Shown in pieces: positions 1 to 10,315 of a DNA stretch of 64,000 nucleotides. The stretch is taken from NCBI RefSeq assembly GCF_004761875.1, contig NZ_SJEY01000007.1, positions 62,001-126,000 on the forward strand. Reading direction: 5' to 3'. The stretch is from Roseovarius aestuariivivens (GTDB lineage: Bacteria; Pseudomonadota; Alphaproteobacteria; Rhodobacterales; Rhodobacteraceae). The translations under genes and the position numbers were made by a program. The notes beneath the pieces were generated by a model. The model saw only the letters and a list, made by a program, of their open reading frames with translations. It did not search any database and had not been told where the DNA came from. Each line of letters starts with the position of its first letter. Positions within the stretch are counted from its first letter, which is position 1.

Positions 1-9
1 ATCACCACC

Positions 10-1425
10 ATGGCCGACGGTCCCAAGAAAATTTTCGCTGGCGCGCATATCCGCCATCTGCGGCAAAGCCAGCGTCTGACGCAGGCGCAGCTGGCGCAGA
101 AACTCGGCATCTCGACCAGCTATATCAACCAGATTGAGAACAATCAGCGGTCGCTCTCCGCCGCCGTCATCCTGGGGCTGGTCGACCAGTTCGATTTCAA
201 TCTCTCCGGCCTCATTCTCGACGACAGCGGCAAAATCGCGGTCGAACTTCAGGACGTTCTGAGCGACCCCGTCTTCGCCGATCTCAAGGTGCTGCGGCAG
301 GAATTGAAGGTCGCGGCGAACAACACGCCGAACCTGACCGAGGCCTTTCTCCACCTCTACAAGGTCTTCCAGAGCACCCGCACCCAGCTCGGTCAGGTCG
401 ACAACGCGCTGCCCGGCAGCGAAAGCTCCGTCGCGCCCCTGCCTTATGAGGAGGTTCGCGACTATTTTCATCGCAAGGACAATTACATAGACGAGCTGGA
501 CCTCGCCGCCGAAAGCTTTACCGAAAGCCTGGGGCGGTCCCGGGCGGATCGCGTCGATGCCATCGCGGCCCATTTGCAGGATCGGCACGGCGTGCAGATC
601 GCGCTGGGCGACGGGCCCTCGCTGCGCAGCTTCGAGACCTCCACGCGCAAGCTGCACCTCAACGTCGGGTCAAGCCGCGCCACCCGGCTCTTCCAGATGG
701 CCTATCAGGTCGGGCTGCTCGAACAGGCCGGGCTGATGGAAAACCTACTCGACAGCGCGGGCTTTCACACCCCCGACGCGCGCGAAGTGTGCCGCATGAC
801 CTTCGCCAATTACTTTGCCGGCGCGGTGATCCTGCCCTATGCCCGCTTTGCCAGCCGTGCGGCGGCCCTGCGCCACGATCTCGACCGCCTGGCGCTGGAA
901 TTCGGGGCCAGCCGAGAACAGGTCTGTCACCGCCTGTCGATGCTGCAGCGGCCCGGCCAAAAGGGCGTGCCGTTCTTCTTCGTGCGCGTCGACCGCGCCG
1001 GAACCGTGACGAAGCGCCACAGCGCCACAAGCTTTCAGTTCACTCGCTTCGGGGGAAGCTGCCCGCTCTGGAACGTGCATCAGGCCTTCGAGTCGAATCA
1101 GGATATCCTCACCCAGCTGGCCACCACGCCCGACGGCATGGGCTATCTCTGTCTCGCCTTCGCCAAATCCGCGCCCCGCACCAGCGCGACCGAGATGCCG
1201 CGCAAATACGCCATCGGTCTGGGCTGCGAGATCAGCCATGCGGATCGCATCGTCTACGCCGACACGCTCGACACCTCGGATCCCGCGCGGTTCGATCCCA
1301 TTGGCACGTCCTGCCGGATCTGCGAGCGGGGCGATTGCAGTCACCGCGCGGTGCCGCCCATCGCGCGGCGCATTCGCATCGACCACAATGCCCGCCGGGC
1401 GGTGCCTTTCCAGATCGACGATTAG
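10..1425 (+). CDS. XRE-family regulator of the short-chain fatty acyl-CoA type
   Basis: A 471-residue DNA-binding regulator. Residues about 10-65 form an XRE helix-turn-helix ([21 protein letters not shown]). A central IrrE/M78-like region (about 150-290) has no HExxH, as is usual in this family. The C-terminal DUF2083-type domain ends in a Cys cluster, C435-x2-C438-x4-C443 followed by H445. Relatives (RamB/ScfR type) sense short-chain acyl-CoA and control propionate, acetate or glyoxylate-cycle genes; the target here cannot be told. It begins 10 bases from the window edge, so its promoter is not visible. Its stop overlaps the rnc stop by 4 bases in convergent orientation. Confidence 0.85.
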   Translation: MADGPKKIFAGAHIRHLRQSQRLTQAQLAQKLGISTSYINQIENNQRSLSAAVILGLVDQFDFNLSGLILDDSGKIAVELQDVLSDPVFADLKVLRQELKVAANNTPNLTEAFLHLYKVFQSTRTQLGQVDNALPGSESSVAPLPYEEVRDYFHRKDNYIDELDLAAESFTESLGRSRADRVDAIAAHLQDRHGVQIALGDGPSLRSFETSTRKLHLNVGSSRATRLFQMAYQVGLLEQAGLMENLLDSAGFHTPDAREVCRMTFANYFAGAVILPYARFASRAAALRHDLDRLALEFGASREQVCHRLSMLQRPGQKGVPFFFVRVDRAGTVTKRHSATSFQFTRFGGSCPLWNVHQAFESNQDILTQLATTPDGMGYLCLAFAKSAPRTSATEMPRKYAIGLGCEISHADRIVYADTLDTSDPARFDPIGTSCRICERGDCSHRAVPPIARRIRIDHNARRAVPFQIDD

Positions 1426-2105
1426 CGGCGTTCGAGACGCGACAGAAGCGCTTTGGCCGCCGCCTGCTCGGCCTGCCGCTTCGACCCTGCGGTGGCCGCT
1501 TCGGCCTGCCCGTTCTCCAGCTGCGCCTCGATGGTGAATTGCGGCGCGTGGTCCGGCCCGGTGCGGTCGCGCTCGCGGTAGACCGGCGGTTTCAGCCCCT
1601 TGGCCTGCGCCCATTCTTGCAGCGCGGTCTTGGCGTCGCGGGCGTCGGCCTCGACCGAGCTGATGCGCGCGCTCCAAAGACGCAGGATCATCGCCTGCGC
1701 CGCGTCGAAACCGCCATCGCGGTAAACCGCCGCGATGACCGCCTCCATTGCGTCGCCCAGAAGCGCCTGCTTGCGCCGCCCGCCCGACAGCATCTCGGAC
1801 CGCCCGAGCTTGAGCACCGCGCCAAGATCGACCGCGCGCGCCACCTCGGCGCAGGTTTCCTTGCGCACCAGCGCGTTGAACCGGGGCGCAAGCTGCCCCT
1901 CGGCCGCGCCGCGGTCATAATCCAGAAGCGCCTCGGCGATCACCAGGCCCAGCACCCTGTCGCCTAGAAATTCCAGCCGTTGGTTGTCGTCCCGCGTGGG
2001 CGAGGCCATGGAACTGTGTGTGACCGCGCGCACCAAAAGCTCCGGCTTGGCAAAGGTATGGCCGAGCCGCGTCTCGAAGGCCTTCATCTCCGCCGATAGT
2101 TTCAC
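1422..2105 (-). CDS. rnc: Ribonuclease III
   Basis: A 227-residue double-strand-specific endoribonuclease for rRNA and mRNA processing. The signature [11 protein letters not shown] lies at residues 43-53 (E45, D49), the second acidic motif is [12 protein letters not shown], and a C-terminal dsRNA-binding domain runs from about 157 ([11 protein letters not shown]) to 227. The Glu of the E. coli NERLE motif is Gln42 here, which from memory is common in alphaproteobacteria. It lies 19 bases after lepB and is probably co-transcribed with it. The era and recO genes that often follow rnc in relatives are absent; a convergent regulator ends here instead. Confidence 0.96.
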   Translation of the reverse strand: MKLSAEMKAFETRLGHTFAKPELLVRAVTHSSMASPTRDDNQRLEFLGDRVLGLVIAEALLDYDRGAAEGQLAPRFNALVRKETCAEVARAVDLGAVLKLGRSEMLSGGRRKQALLGDAMEAVIAAVYRDGGFDAAQAMILRLWSARISSVEADARDAKTALQEWAQAKGLKPPVYRERDRTGPDHAPQFTIEAQLENGQAEAATAGSKRQAEQAAAKALLSRLERR

Positions 2106-2124
2106 GGTCGCGCTGTCCTTTCGG

Positions 2125-2961
2125 TCAGTCCAGCTTTTCGAAGAACCGGTCGCCGCGCCACGTCCAGAAGAACAGCATAGACCGTCCCGCCGACGAAAAG
2201 ATCACGCGGTCGGCGCGCCCGATAAGGTTCTCGTAGGGCACGTATCCCACGCCCTGCGCTGTCAGAGGCGCCCGGCTGTCGGTGGAATTGTCGCGATTGT
2301 CGCCCATGAAGAAATAATGACCCTCGGGCACGGTATAGATGCCGGTGTTGTCATACCGCTGGCGGGTGATGTTGAGGATGTTGTGCGACAGACCGTTGGG
2401 CAGGGTTTCGATAAAGCGCGACTTTTCGCAGATCGCGCCCATGCCCACCGCCCCGTTTTCGCATTGCGGCGTGCGGCCCAGCGGACCCTGACGTTCCATC
2501 ACCTCGGTGAAGGTCCCCGCCGGTTCCAGCTCGACCGCAGTGCCGTTGATGTGCAGCACGCCATCGCGCATCTGCACTGTGTCGCCCGGCATGCCGACGA
2601 CCCGCTTGATATAGTCCGTGCCGTTCACCGGATGACGGAAGACGATGATATCGCCGCGCTCGGGCTCTCCGCCCAGAAGACGCGTGTTGTCGCCATCCAG
2701 AAACCCGCAGATCTTCTGCGCGTCGATGTCGATGCCGAAACTGGGCAGGCGCACGTTCGGGCACGACGCGTAGGAATAGCCATACGCCATCTTGTTGACG
2801 AACAGGAAATCCCCGATCAGCAAGGTGTCCTTCATCGACCCGGATGGAATCCAGAACGGCTGAAAGAAGATCGTGCGGAAGATGCCCGCGATCACCAGCG
2901 CCCAGAACACTGTCTTGATGGTTTCCCAGATCGTGCTCGATGTCTTGCCTTCGCCGGCCAT
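2125..2961 (-). CDS. lepB: Signal peptidase I
   Basis: A 278-residue inner-membrane serine protease that removes signal peptides from exported proteins. An N-terminal membrane segment (about 15-35) precedes PSGSM with nucleophile Ser42, the general-base Lys119 in DYIKRVVG, and the [11 protein letters not shown] box near the C terminus. Longer in-frame extensions exist upstream, but the ATG at 2961 gives the canonical N terminus and starts 23 bases after the acpS stop. The acpS-lepB-rnc order is conserved in this lineage. Confidence 0.96.
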   Translation of the reverse strand: MAGEGKTSSTIWETIKTVFWALVIAGIFRTIFFQPFWIPSGSMKDTLLIGDFLFVNKMAYGYSYASCPNVRLPSFGIDIDAQKICGFLDGDNTRLLGGEPERGDIIVFRHPVNGTDYIKRVVGMPGDTVQMRDGVLHINGTAVELEPAGTFTEVMERQGPLGRTPQCENGAVGMGAICEKSRFIETLPNGLSHNILNITRQRYDNTGIYTVPEGHYFFMGDNRDNSTDSRAPLTAQGVGYVPYENLIGRADRVIFSSAGRSMLFFWTWRGDRFFEKLD

Positions 2962-2984
2962 GTCGCTCTCCGCTTGCCTCGCCG

Positions 2985-3437
2985 CTACATGCGGGGCGGG
3001 CGTCCGGGTGTCAAGGCGGGCCGATGGCCGGGCAGGTCTTCCACGGGATGCGCTTCGATCACCACAAAGGCCTGCGCCCAGGGATGATCGTCGGTCAGGC
3101 TGACATGTATGACTGCCTCGTGCCCCTCTGGCGTCATCTCGGCCAGCCGCTCGGCGGCCCAGCCGGTGACAGTCATGACCGGCTGGCCGGTCTCGATATT
3201 GGCCACCGCCATGTCGCGCCACGCTATGCCCATGCGCAGTCCCGTGCCCAGCGCCTTGGAACAGGCCTCTTTCGCGGCCCAGCGCTTGGCGTAGGTGCCC
3301 GCCACATCCTTACGCCGTTCGGCCTTGCGCTGCTCGGTTTCGGTGAAGACGCGGTTGCGAAACCGGTCGCCGAACCGCGCCAGCGTGCCCGAAATGCGCT
3401 CGATATTGGCTAGATCGGTGCCGACGCCAAGGATCAT
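2985..3437 (-). CDS. acpS: Holo-[acyl-carrier-protein] synthase
   Basis: A 150-residue 4'-phosphopantetheinyl transferase that turns apo-ACP into holo-ACP for fatty-acid synthesis. It has the N-terminal [15 protein letters not shown] motif with metal-binding Asp8 and the central [15 protein letters not shown] motif. The start at 3437 was chosen over upstream in-frame codons because GGGAGG sits 7 bases before it. The protein is slightly longer than usual, with a Pro/Arg-rich tail. It lies 13 bases downstream of the membrane-fused hydrolase gene. Confidence 0.95.
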   Translation of the reverse strand: MILGVGTDLANIERISGTLARFGDRFRNRVFTETEQRKAERRKDVAGTYAKRWAAKEACSKALGTGLRMGIAWRDMAVANIETGQPVMTVTGWAAERLAEMTPEGHEAVIHVSLTDDHPWAQAFVVIEAHPVEDLPGHRPALTPGRPPRM

Positions 3438-3450
3438 CTGCGTACCTCCC

Positions 3451-4872
3451 TTAGGCCTGAAACAACGGAAAACTGACGCCCAGCGCCCAGGCCAGCGCCA
3501 GCCCCAGGGCAAGCCCCGCACCGCCCGCACCATAGCGCGCGGCGCTCACGCGGCCCACCCGGCCGAAGCTGACATAGAAAAGCACGATCACCGGCGCAAT
3601 CAGGATCAGGAAAAACAGCCCCTCGAAATCCAGCGCCACGGCGATGGCCAGCGACACCAGAAAGCCCAGCCGCGCCAGCACCCGCCGCCCCATCCGCGCG
3701 TCATGCACAAGCCAGTTATCGGCCAGCATGAAGGGCACCGCACCAAGGCTCAGCGCCGCGATGATCGCCAGCCGCTCCGGGCTCGGCCAGAAATTGGCGC
3801 CGTACCGATGCAGCGCGAAACCGAAGACGCCGATGGTCCATATCAGCACAAGCGCCGCACCAAGCGGGCTGATCCGCCCGGGCGGCCCGCAAAGCCACCA
3901 GAGGACAGCCAACTGCAGCACGCCGTATAACGCCAGGTGCAGCGCCAGGTAATCGGCCACCAGAACCGGCAGCACCGAGGTTTCCACCGGCCAGGCCAGC
4001 AGCGGCGCAGCAAGCATCGGCCCCACCACGGCCAGCGCGAATCCTCTGGGTGACAGCGGCACCGTCTCGACCGGCCGCGCTGGAAAGGCCCGCGCCACCG
4101 GTCCGAAGAGCACGGTAATCGCCGCCAAAAGACCCAGCAACGCCCATCCTGTCTGCGGCACCGGCGCGGTCTGCTCGCGCCCATAGCTTTCGTTGAGCCA
4201 CGCCAAGGCCGCCGCGCGCCCGGCGCGCGAGTGCAGGATCGCCACATGCTCCACCGCGGGCGCAATCATCGCCTTGCGGCGCACGCCCTCTGCCGCCTCG
4301 GCCACGGCGTCATTGGCAAAGCCCTGCAGGCGCGGCTCCCACGCGCCGGTGATCAGCAGCATGTCGTCGGGAAATTCCGGCGTCACCGCGCCGGAAAAGG
4401 TCGCCAACAGCACCAGCGGTCCAATCCCCTCGGCCTGCGCCGCGGCGCGCACCAGCACATCGGTGGCCATCGAATGGCCCACCAACGCCACCGGCCTCGC
4501 GCCGCGCACCGCCTCGATCACCTCGATCGTCTGGTCCACCAAAAGCCGGGTCGTGCCATCCACCGCCGTCACGTCGCCCGACATCGGCACCGGATGCTGG
4601 CCGTGACCCAGAAAATCAAAGGCGTAGACGTCATAACCGGCCTGCGCCAGTACCAGCCCGTAGCCCTGCATCATCTGCCAAGATCCGGCAAAGCCATGCG
4701 CCAGCACCACAACCGGCCCTCCGGTTCCGTCGCTCATCCGCACGGCCGGCGTCTCGCGCAGGTCGAACCGCTCGAACGAGATCCCCCACCGCGCCCCTTC
4801 CAGAAGCCAGACGGCCCAGACCGCCACCAGCGCGGAGATCACCGCAATCCAGTGCCGTCGCCGGACGCTCAC
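3451..4872 (-). CDS. Alpha/beta hydrolase fused to a polytopic membrane domain
   Basis: A 473-residue protein. After one N-terminal membrane segment (about 8-25) comes an alpha/beta-hydrolase domain with oxyanion-hole motif LAHGFAGS (58-65) and nucleophile elbow VGHSMA (Ser134). From about residue 235 to the end the chain is almost all hydrophobic, enough for six to eight membrane helices. The hydrolase half therefore probably sits at the membrane surface and may act on lipid or acyl substrates; this is inference. It lies between a LysE-family gene and acpS in the core operon. The substrate is unknown. Confidence 0.75.
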   Translation of the reverse strand: MSVRRRHWIAVISALVAVWAVWLLEGARWGISFERFDLRETPAVRMSDGTGGPVVVLAHGFAGSWQMMQGYGLVLAQAGYDVYAFDFLGHGQHPVPMSGDVTAVDGTTRLLVDQTIEVIEAVRGARPVALVGHSMATDVLVRAAAQAEGIGPLVLLATFSGAVTPEFPDDMLLITGAWEPRLQGFANDAVAEAAEGVRRKAMIAPAVEHVAILHSRAGRAAALAWLNESYGREQTAPVPQTGWALLGLLAAITVLFGPVARAFPARPVETVPLSPRGFALAVVGPMLAAPLLAWPVETSVLPVLVADYLALHLALYGVLQLAVLWWLCGPPGRISPLGAALVLIWTIGVFGFALHRYGANFWPSPERLAIIAALSLGAVPFMLADNWLVHDARMGRRVLARLGFLVSLAIAVALDFEGLFFLILIAPVIVLFYVSFGRVGRVSAARYGAGGAGLALGLALAWALGVSFPLFQA

Positions 4873-4906
4873 GCCGGATCGGCCCCTGCAAAGCCAGCGC
4901 CCGCCC

Positions 4907-5527
4907 TCAAGGCGTCGCTCTCCAAAGTAAAAGCCTCACGCCGGCCCATGCGAAGAATCCGGCGAAAAATATCTCTATAGCCCGTCTTGCGCGCCCATAC
5001 GCTGCTCGGACACGACGCAGCGAAAAGACGCTCGCGTAGAAAAGATAGATGCCAAGCCCGAGGCCCGCACAGAGGCCGATGGTCACTACATTCCCGGCTC
5101 CCAGCGCCAAGGCCGCGACCCACGCGAGCACCGCCTTGGGGTTCAGGACGTTCAGCAAGAAACCGCGCCGGACCATCCGAAGTCCGCTTTCGTCGCGCAC
5201 ACTTGCAGAAGAATCCTCCTCGCCTTCGGATCGCATCGCGGAGCGGGCGGATAGAAATGCGAGATAGAAGAGATAGGCCGCCCCAATCAGTTTGAGGGCC
5301 AATAGCGCCGGCGCGAAATGCGCAATCAAAAGGCCCAGCGCCATCCCGGCCAGAACGCCCCAGAGGGCCAACCCGCCGGCCAGGCCAAGCGCCATCGCCA
5401 CACCCTGCCTGCGCCCCCGCGCCATCGCGATCCCCGCAACGGCAAGGGTCGCCGGACCCGGCGATCCGGCGGCAAAGGCGAAACTGACGACCGATGTCAT
5501 TGTTGCAACGTCCCACCAGCCCATCAT
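4907..5527 (-). CDS. LysE-family amino-acid exporter
   Basis: A 206-residue inner-membrane protein of the LysE/RhtB superfamily, with about six hydrophobic helices and the family features SPGPA near the N terminus (residues 22-26) and FLLNVLNPKA in the middle. Such proteins export amino acids or derivatives; the substrate cannot be read from sequence. The two leading Met codons (5527 and 5524) leave the start ambiguous. The first overlaps the stop of the preceding small membrane-protein gene, suggesting translational coupling. Confidence 0.85.
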   Translation of the reverse strand: MMGWWDVATMTSVVSFAFAAGSPGPATLAVAGIAMARGRRQGVAMALGLAGGLALWGVLAGMALGLLIAHFAPALLALKLIGAAYLFYLAFLSARSAMRSEGEEDSSASVRDESGLRMVRRGFLLNVLNPKAVLAWVAALALGAGNVVTIGLCAGLGLGIYLFYASVFSLRRVRAAYGRARRAIEIFFAGFFAWAGVRLLLWRATP

Positions 5528-5967
5528 CCGCGCTCCCTCTCTTCATGCGCTTTCAGACGGCTGATCGTGTTCCCCGCACCAAGCCCGTAGAAGAACCGGT
5601 TCACGATGAAATAGCCGCCCGCGTAAATCGCCAGCAGCAGCCAGAACTGCCGCCCGTCCACCGGCGCAATCGCAAGCTTGGCGAACTCGGGCGCCACCTG
5701 TGGCCCGGCGAACGCCAGCGCGAGATTGAGCAACGTGGCGATCCCCGCCGCAACCCCGGCAAAACGCCACGCCCGCGCCGACGATGGCCGCGCCCGTTCT
5801 CGTTTGGCCAGCTGCCCGCCCTCGATCAGCGCCGCAATCATCGCCGGTACCATGAGCTGAAGCGCGCCGCCGAACGATAGCCCCGGATCCCGGTCGAGCC
5901 ACAGCACGACCTGCGCCACGCCCACGGCGACAGCTAGGAAAACAAAGGCGTAGCGCAGCCAGACCAT
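5524..5967 (-). CDS. Small four-helix membrane protein, ABZJ_00895-like
   Basis: A 147-residue integral membrane protein with four hydrophobic segments (about 5-25, 32-52, 67-90 and 105-128) and a charged C terminus. The pattern resembles the ABZJ_00895 family, whose function is unknown; the assignment is from memory. Its ATG overlaps the pdxJ stop by one base and its stop overlaps the next gene by 4 bases, so it is a coupled member of the core operon. Confidence 0.7.
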   Translation of the reverse strand: MVWLRYAFVFLAVAVGVAQVVLWLDRDPGLSFGGALQLMVPAMIAALIEGGQLAKRERARPSSARAWRFAGVAAGIATLLNLALAFAGPQVAPEFAKLAIAPVDGRQFWLLLAIYAGGYFIVNRFFYGLGAGNTISRLKAHEERERG

Positions 5968-6719
5968 CAGAGACCGCGCGCCACGTCCATAAGCCGGCGC
6001 ATCTCGGAAATCGCCGGGCCAAGCCCGCGAAAGACCGACTCGCCGATCAGGAAATGTCCGATATTAAGCTCCATCACCTCGGGAAAGGCAGCGATCGGTG
6101 TCACCGTGTCATAGGTCAACCCGTGCCCCGCATGCACCTCAAGTCCCAGCCCGTGCGCAAAGCCCGCCATCTCGCGCAGGCTTTCCAGTTCGGCGTCGCG
6201 GGCGTCGAACTGCCCCTCGGCATGGGCGTCGCAATACCCGCCCGTGTGCAATTCGATCACCTCTGCGCCCACGGCCTTCGCGGCCTCGATCTGCGCGGCA
6301 TCGGCGGCGATGAACAGGCTCACCCGACAGCCCGCCTCGCGCAGGGGCGCGACATAATCCGCCAGTCGCGCTTGATCACGCGCCACGTCAAGCCCGCCCT
6401 CGGTCGTGCGCTCCTCGCGCTTTTCCGGAACAAGGCAGACCGCGTGCGGCTTGTGACGCAGGGCAATCGCCTGCATCTCTTCCGTCGCGGCCATCTCGAA
6501 ATTCAGCGGCACGCGCAGGGCGGCCATCAGCGCATCGATATCGGCATCGACGATATGCCGCCGGTCCTCGCGCAGATGCGCGGTAATGCCATCGGCGCCC
6601 GCGTCCTCGGCCAGCTTGGCGGCCCGCACGGGATCGGGATACGCGCCCCCCCGCGCGTTGCGCAGCGTCGCGACGTGGTCGATGTTCACCCCAAGCCGCA
6701 GTTTTCCGGCCTCGCTCAT
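5967..6719 (-). CDS. pdxJ: Pyridoxine 5'-phosphate synthase
   Basis: A 250-residue TIM-barrel enzyme that condenses 3-amino-2-oxopropyl phosphate with deoxyxylulose 5-phosphate to pyridoxine 5'-phosphate, the last ring-forming step of DXP-dependent vitamin B6 synthesis. It shows [17 protein letters not shown] at the N terminus, [16 protein letters not shown], and [14 protein letters not shown] near the C terminus. Length is typical. It heads the pdxJ-to-rnc segment. Upstream at 6761-6807 is a palindromic repeat described separately. Confidence 0.97.
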   Translation of the reverse strand: MSEAGKLRLGVNIDHVATLRNARGGAYPDPVRAAKLAEDAGADGITAHLREDRRHIVDADIDALMAALRVPLNFEMAATEEMQAIALRHKPHAVCLVPEKREERTTEGGLDVARDQARLADYVAPLREAGCRVSLFIAADAAQIEAAKAVGAEVIELHTGGYCDAHAEGQFDARDAELESLREMAGFAHGLGLEVHAGHGLTYDTVTPIAAFPEVMELNIGHFLIGESVFRGLGPAISEMRRLMDVARGL

Positions 6720-6760
6720 GATGACGGCTCCTTCCCGATACTTCTGGTCTGTCCGGCAAC

Positions 6761-6807
6761 CTAGAGCGTTTCACGGAAAACCTGAAATCCGGATTTTCGC
6801 GAAATGC
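6761..6807. repeat. Degenerate palindromic intergenic repeat, copy 1
   Basis: It begins CTAGAGCGTTTC and ends GCGAAATGC, with the perfect 10-base palindrome AATCCGGATT inside. The outer arms GCGTTTC and GAAATGC pair with one G-U. It sits 42 bases upstream of the pdxJ start. A diverged relative starting CTAGAGCATTTTCC lies upstream of fmt (19972). Similar dispersed repeats are known in alphaproteobacteria; family membership is inference. Confidence 0.5.
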
Positions 6808-6884
6808 CACGCCGCCTGCGTGACCGCCCCGCGTCTCTCGGCTTGCTGCCGCCCCCGGTGCAAAGCCCCGGCGCGTGCGTCCCG

Positions 6885-7607
6885 TCAGATCTTTCCGTCC
6901 GCCTTGTCGTCGCTCTTGCGCGCCGCGCGCGCCTCTTTCTTTTCCTGCTTGGCCTCAGCTTTGGCTTCGGCCTTGGCCGCCGCCTTTTCCTTGAGCGCGG
7001 CAAGCTTGGCCTTGATCGTGCCCTTGCGGCGGTTCTGGTAGGCCTGAATCACCGGCAGGCTGACGTAATAGCCCAAAAGACCGAAGAAAGCCCCGGGCAC
7101 AAGCCCGCCAACAAGATAGGGCAGGAAGACCTCGTCGAAAAAGATTCGCAGATGCGACCAGTCGGACGGCGCGTCGGTGAAGAGCGCCCAGATATTCTGC
7201 TTCAGGTCGCGGCCCGCATCGACAAAAGTGCCGCCCAGCGTGCCCTGAACCTGATGTTCGATCATGCCCCGCATACCGAAAATGGCGTGCCCGGTCTGCA
7301 GCGACATCGCCGCGATGGGCAGAAAGGTAAGCGGATTGCCGACGAAGGTCGACAAAAGCGCGGCCACCACATTGCCGCGCATCACCCAGGCAAGACCTGC
7401 GGCAAGGAAGAAATGCAGCCCGAAGAGCGGCGAAAAGGTCACGAAGATGCCCGCGAAGATGCCCCGCGCGATGCGATGCGGCGGATCGGGCAAACGGCGC
7501 ACCCGGTGCTTGACGTATTGGAACGCGCGCGACCACCCGCTTTTCGGCCAGAATACACGCAGCGTGGCTTTCCACCAGGGCAGTCTGTCTCGGCGTTTGA
7601 AAACCAC
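6885..7607 (-). CDS. DUF2062 domain membrane protein
   Basis: A 240-residue protein of the DUF2062 family. A basic N terminus is followed by the conserved stretch PHRIARGIFAGIFVTFSPLFGLHFFLA and by membrane segments (VVAALLSTFVGNPLTF; YLVGGLVPGAFFGLLGYY). The last 50 residues are a Lys/Ala/Glu-rich, probably helical cytoplasmic tail. Function is unknown. It follows spoT by 12 bases and belongs to the rpoZ-spoT operon, but 165 non-coding bases with the repeat separate it from pdxJ. Confidence 0.85.
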   Translation of the reverse strand: MVFKRRDRLPWWKATLRVFWPKSGWSRAFQYVKHRVRRLPDPPHRIARGIFAGIFVTFSPLFGLHFFLAAGLAWVMRGNVVAALLSTFVGNPLTFLPIAAMSLQTGHAIFGMRGMIEHQVQGTLGGTFVDAGRDLKQNIWALFTDAPSDWSHLRIFFDEVFLPYLVGGLVPGAFFGLLGYYVSLPVIQAYQNRRKGTIKAKLAALKEKAAAKAEAKAEAKQEKKEARAARKSDDKADGKI

Positions 7608-7619
7608 CTGTCGCGGCTC

Positions 7620-9764
7620 CTAGGCTAGGCTCGGTTCTGCCGCTCCCACGGTTCCCTGCGCGGGATCGCGGAAGCGCTCAATCGCGGCCACATCGCTTTC
7701 GGCGTCCAGAACCGAGATTAGCCCATGCAGATGCTCGGCGTCGCGCAGTTCGATATCCACCAGAAGCCGGTAAAAGTCTGGCTTGCGGTCCACGAAGGTC
7801 AAGTCCGAGATATTGGCCTTCTGCTCTCCGATCAATGTGCAAATCCGTCCCAGCACCCCGGCATCGTTGCCGACCGTCACGTCAAGGGTCACCACATAGA
7901 CCGCCGCGTGCCGTCCGCTGTGCCAGTGCAGATCGATCCAGCGCTCTGGCTGATCCTCGAAGGCCTGCAGCGACTCGCAGTCGATGGCATGCACCACCAC
8001 GCCCTTGCCGCGATAGGTGATCCCGACGATGCGCTCGCCCGGAAGCGGCTGACAGCAGGGCGCGCGTTCAAAGCGTTGATCCGGGGCCAGGCCCACCACC
8101 GCGCGGTCGCGGCCCACCTCCTGCCCGGTCTCCGGCGCAAGATCGGGGTAGACGGCATTGAGAACCTGCGCCGCCGTCAGCTCCGCAGAGCCCAACCGCG
8201 CCAGAACCTCTCCCCGGTTCTTGAGCCGGAGCGTCTTGGCGGCGCGATCAAGCGCCTTGTCAGTCGGTTTCTTGCCCACATGCTCGAAGGCCGACCGCGC
8301 CAGTTCACGGCCCAGCCGGATGTACCGGTCGCGGTCGAGTTCGCGCAGCGCGCGCCGTATGGCGGACCGTGCCTTGCCCGTGGTCGCGATATCCAGCCAT
8401 GTGGCCTGTGGTGTCTGGCCGTCGGCGGTGATCACCTCCACCGACTGGCCGTTCTTGATCCGCGTCCACAGCGGAACGCGCATTCCGTCGATCTTGGCGC
8501 CGACACAGGCATGTCCGATCCGGGTATGGATGGCATAGGCGAAATCGATGGGCGTCGCGCCGCGCGGCAGCTTCACTACGTCACCCTTGGGCGTAAAGCA
8601 GAACACCTTGTCGGCATACATCTCCAGCTTCACCGCCTCCAGGAAGGCGTCGTGATCCTCCTCGTCGAACTGCTCGGTCAGCGAGGCGATCCACTTGGCG
8701 GGGTCCACGGCAAAGGGGTTTTCCGCCCGCTCACCATCGCGATAAGACCAATGCGCGGCCACGCCGGTCTCGGCCACCTCGTGCATCTGCCGCGTGCGGA
8801 TCTGCACCTCGACGCGCTTGCCGTCACGGCCCGAAACCGTGGTGTGGATCGAACGGTATCCGTTCGATTTGGGCTGGCTGATATAGTCTTTGAAACGCCC
8901 CGGAACGGCGCGCCAGCGGTGGTGGATCGCCCAGAGCACGCGATAGCAGTCTTCCTCGCCCTCGGTGATGACCCGAAAGCCATAAATGTCCGACAGCCGG
9001 GAAAAGCCCATCTGCTTTTCCTGCATCTTGCGCCAGATCGAATAAGGTTTCTTGGCGCGGCCAAGGATCTCGGCCTCTATGCCCGCCTCATCAAGCTCGT
9101 GGCGCATGTCGCCGGTGATCCGCTCGATCACGTCTCCGGCCTCGCGCTGCAGCGTGATGAACCGCCGCATGATCGAAATCCGCGCCTCGGGATTGATCAC
9201 CTGAAAGGCCAGATCCTCGAGTTCCTCGCGCATCCACTGCATGCCCATCCGGCCCGCCAGCGGCGCGAAGATATCCATCGTTTCGCGCGCTTTCTTCAGC
9301 TGCTTGTCGGGACGCATCGCCTTGATCGTGCGCATGTTGTGCAGCCGGTCGGCAAGCTTCACAAGGATCACGCGCATGTCCTTGGACATCGCCATAAAGA
9401 GCTTGCGAAAGTTTTCGGCCTGCTGGGTCTCGGTGCTGCTGAGCTGCAGGTTGGTCAGCTTGGTGACCCCGTCCACAAGATCGGCCACCTCGCTGCCGAA
9501 TCGCTCGGCCACGGCGTTGTAGGACGCGCGCGTATCCTCGATCGTGTCGTGCAAAAGCGCCGTGACGATGGTGGCATCGTCCAGCTGCTGCTCTGTCAGG
9601 ATCGCGGCGACCGCGACCGGATGACTGAAATAGGGCTCGCCGGAATGGCGTGTCTGCCCGTCATGCATCTCGCGGCCAAACTCGTAGGCCGCGCGCAGCA
9701 TCGTCTCGTCGGTTTTCGGGTTGTACTTGCGGACCAGGCCAACGAGGTCATCTGCACCAATCAT
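7620..9764 (-). CDS. spoT: Bifunctional (p)ppGpp synthetase/hydrolase (RelA/SpoT)
   Basis: A 714-residue Rel/SpoT homologue that makes and degrades the stringent-response alarmone (p)ppGpp. The HD hydrolase domain is intact (H48; HDTIED at 72-77). The synthetase domain carries YGFRVITEGEED and RFKD (290-293), the RxKD form typical of bifunctional enzymes. A TGS domain (about 385-450) and a C-terminal ACT domain (about 640-710) follow. It lies 34 bases downstream of rpoZ, the usual pairing in proteobacteria. Confidence 0.96.
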   Translation of the reverse strand: MIGADDLVGLVRKYNPKTDETMLRAAYEFGREMHDGQTRHSGEPYFSHPVAVAAILTEQQLDDATIVTALLHDTIEDTRASYNAVAERFGSEVADLVDGVTKLTNLQLSSTETQQAENFRKLFMAMSKDMRVILVKLADRLHNMRTIKAMRPDKQLKKARETMDIFAPLAGRMGMQWMREELEDLAFQVINPEARISIMRRFITLQREAGDVIERITGDMRHELDEAGIEAEILGRAKKPYSIWRKMQEKQMGFSRLSDIYGFRVITEGEEDCYRVLWAIHHRWRAVPGRFKDYISQPKSNGYRSIHTTVSGRDGKRVEVQIRTRQMHEVAETGVAAHWSYRDGERAENPFAVDPAKWIASLTEQFDEEDHDAFLEAVKLEMYADKVFCFTPKGDVVKLPRGATPIDFAYAIHTRIGHACVGAKIDGMRVPLWTRIKNGQSVEVITADGQTPQATWLDIATTGKARSAIRRALRELDRDRYIRLGRELARSAFEHVGKKPTDKALDRAAKTLRLKNRGEVLARLGSAELTAAQVLNAVYPDLAPETGQEVGRDRAVVGLAPDQRFERAPCCQPLPGERIVGITYRGKGVVVHAIDCESLQAFEDQPERWIDLHWHSGRHAAVYVVTLDVTVGNDAGVLGRICTLIGEQKANISDLTFVDRKPDFYRLLVDIELRDAEHLHGLISVLDAESDVAAIERFRDPAQGTVGAAEPSLA

Positions 9765-9798
9765 CCGGCCCGGTTCCCGTCACATCCACGGCCCGGGC

Positions 9799-10152
9799 TT
9801 AGCCCTGGCCCTGCGCCTCCATAAGCGCGCGCAGCAGTTTCTCTTCAGACATATCATCCTCGGCAGGCTTTTCGCCCTCGTCGCCCATCAGCAGCGCCAT
9901 GGAATCCTCTTCCGGCTCGTCGACCTCGATCTGGCTCTGGTTCGATTCGATCAGGCGTTCGCGCAGCTCGTCGGCCGGCTGGGTTTCCTCGGCGATCTCG
10001 CGCAGGGCCACGACCGGGTTCTTGTCGTTATCGCGGTCCACCGTGATCGGAGAGCCGGCGGAAATCTCGCGCGCCCGATGGGCGGCAAGCAAAACAAGCT
10101 CGAAACGGTTCGGAACCTTGTCGACGCAATCTTCGGTGGTGACGCGGGCCAT
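9799..10152 (-). CDS. rpoZ: RNA polymerase omega subunit
   Basis: A 117-residue small subunit that helps assemble RNA polymerase and, in other bacteria, forms part of a ppGpp site. The N terminus [28 protein letters not shown] is diagnostic. The C-terminal third is acidic (Glu/Asp-rich) and makes the protein longer than E. coli omega, as is usual in alphaproteobacteria. It heads the operon with spoT. A clear AGACCTCC (SD complement) precedes the start. Confidence 0.96.
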   Translation of the reverse strand: MARVTTEDCVDKVPNRFELVLLAAHRAREISAGSPITVDRDNDKNPVVALREIAEETQPADELRERLIESNQSQIEVDEPEEDSMALLMGDEGEKPAEDDMSEEKLLRALMEAQGQG

Positions 10153-10315
10153 GAGACCTCCAGACGGGATAGGGGCTGCGAAAAGTGCCTCCTAGCGGCT
10201 ATCGGGAAAAATTACAAGCGGGTTTCCGGCCCCCGTTGGCCTTTCTGCTTGCCGTGACGAACGTGAACCGCCGCCAAACCCGGGCCAACCCGCAGGGCCC
10301 CGGAATGATCGCCGA

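Noticed and set aside
1984..3087. A 367-codon plus-strand open frame across rnc and lepB
   Set aside because: High GC gives long antisense frames here; the minus-strand frames match RNase III and signal peptidase motif by motif.
7725..9824. A 699-codon plus-strand open frame
   Set aside because: It is antisense to spoT, whose HD, synthetase, TGS and ACT domains are all intact on the minus strand.
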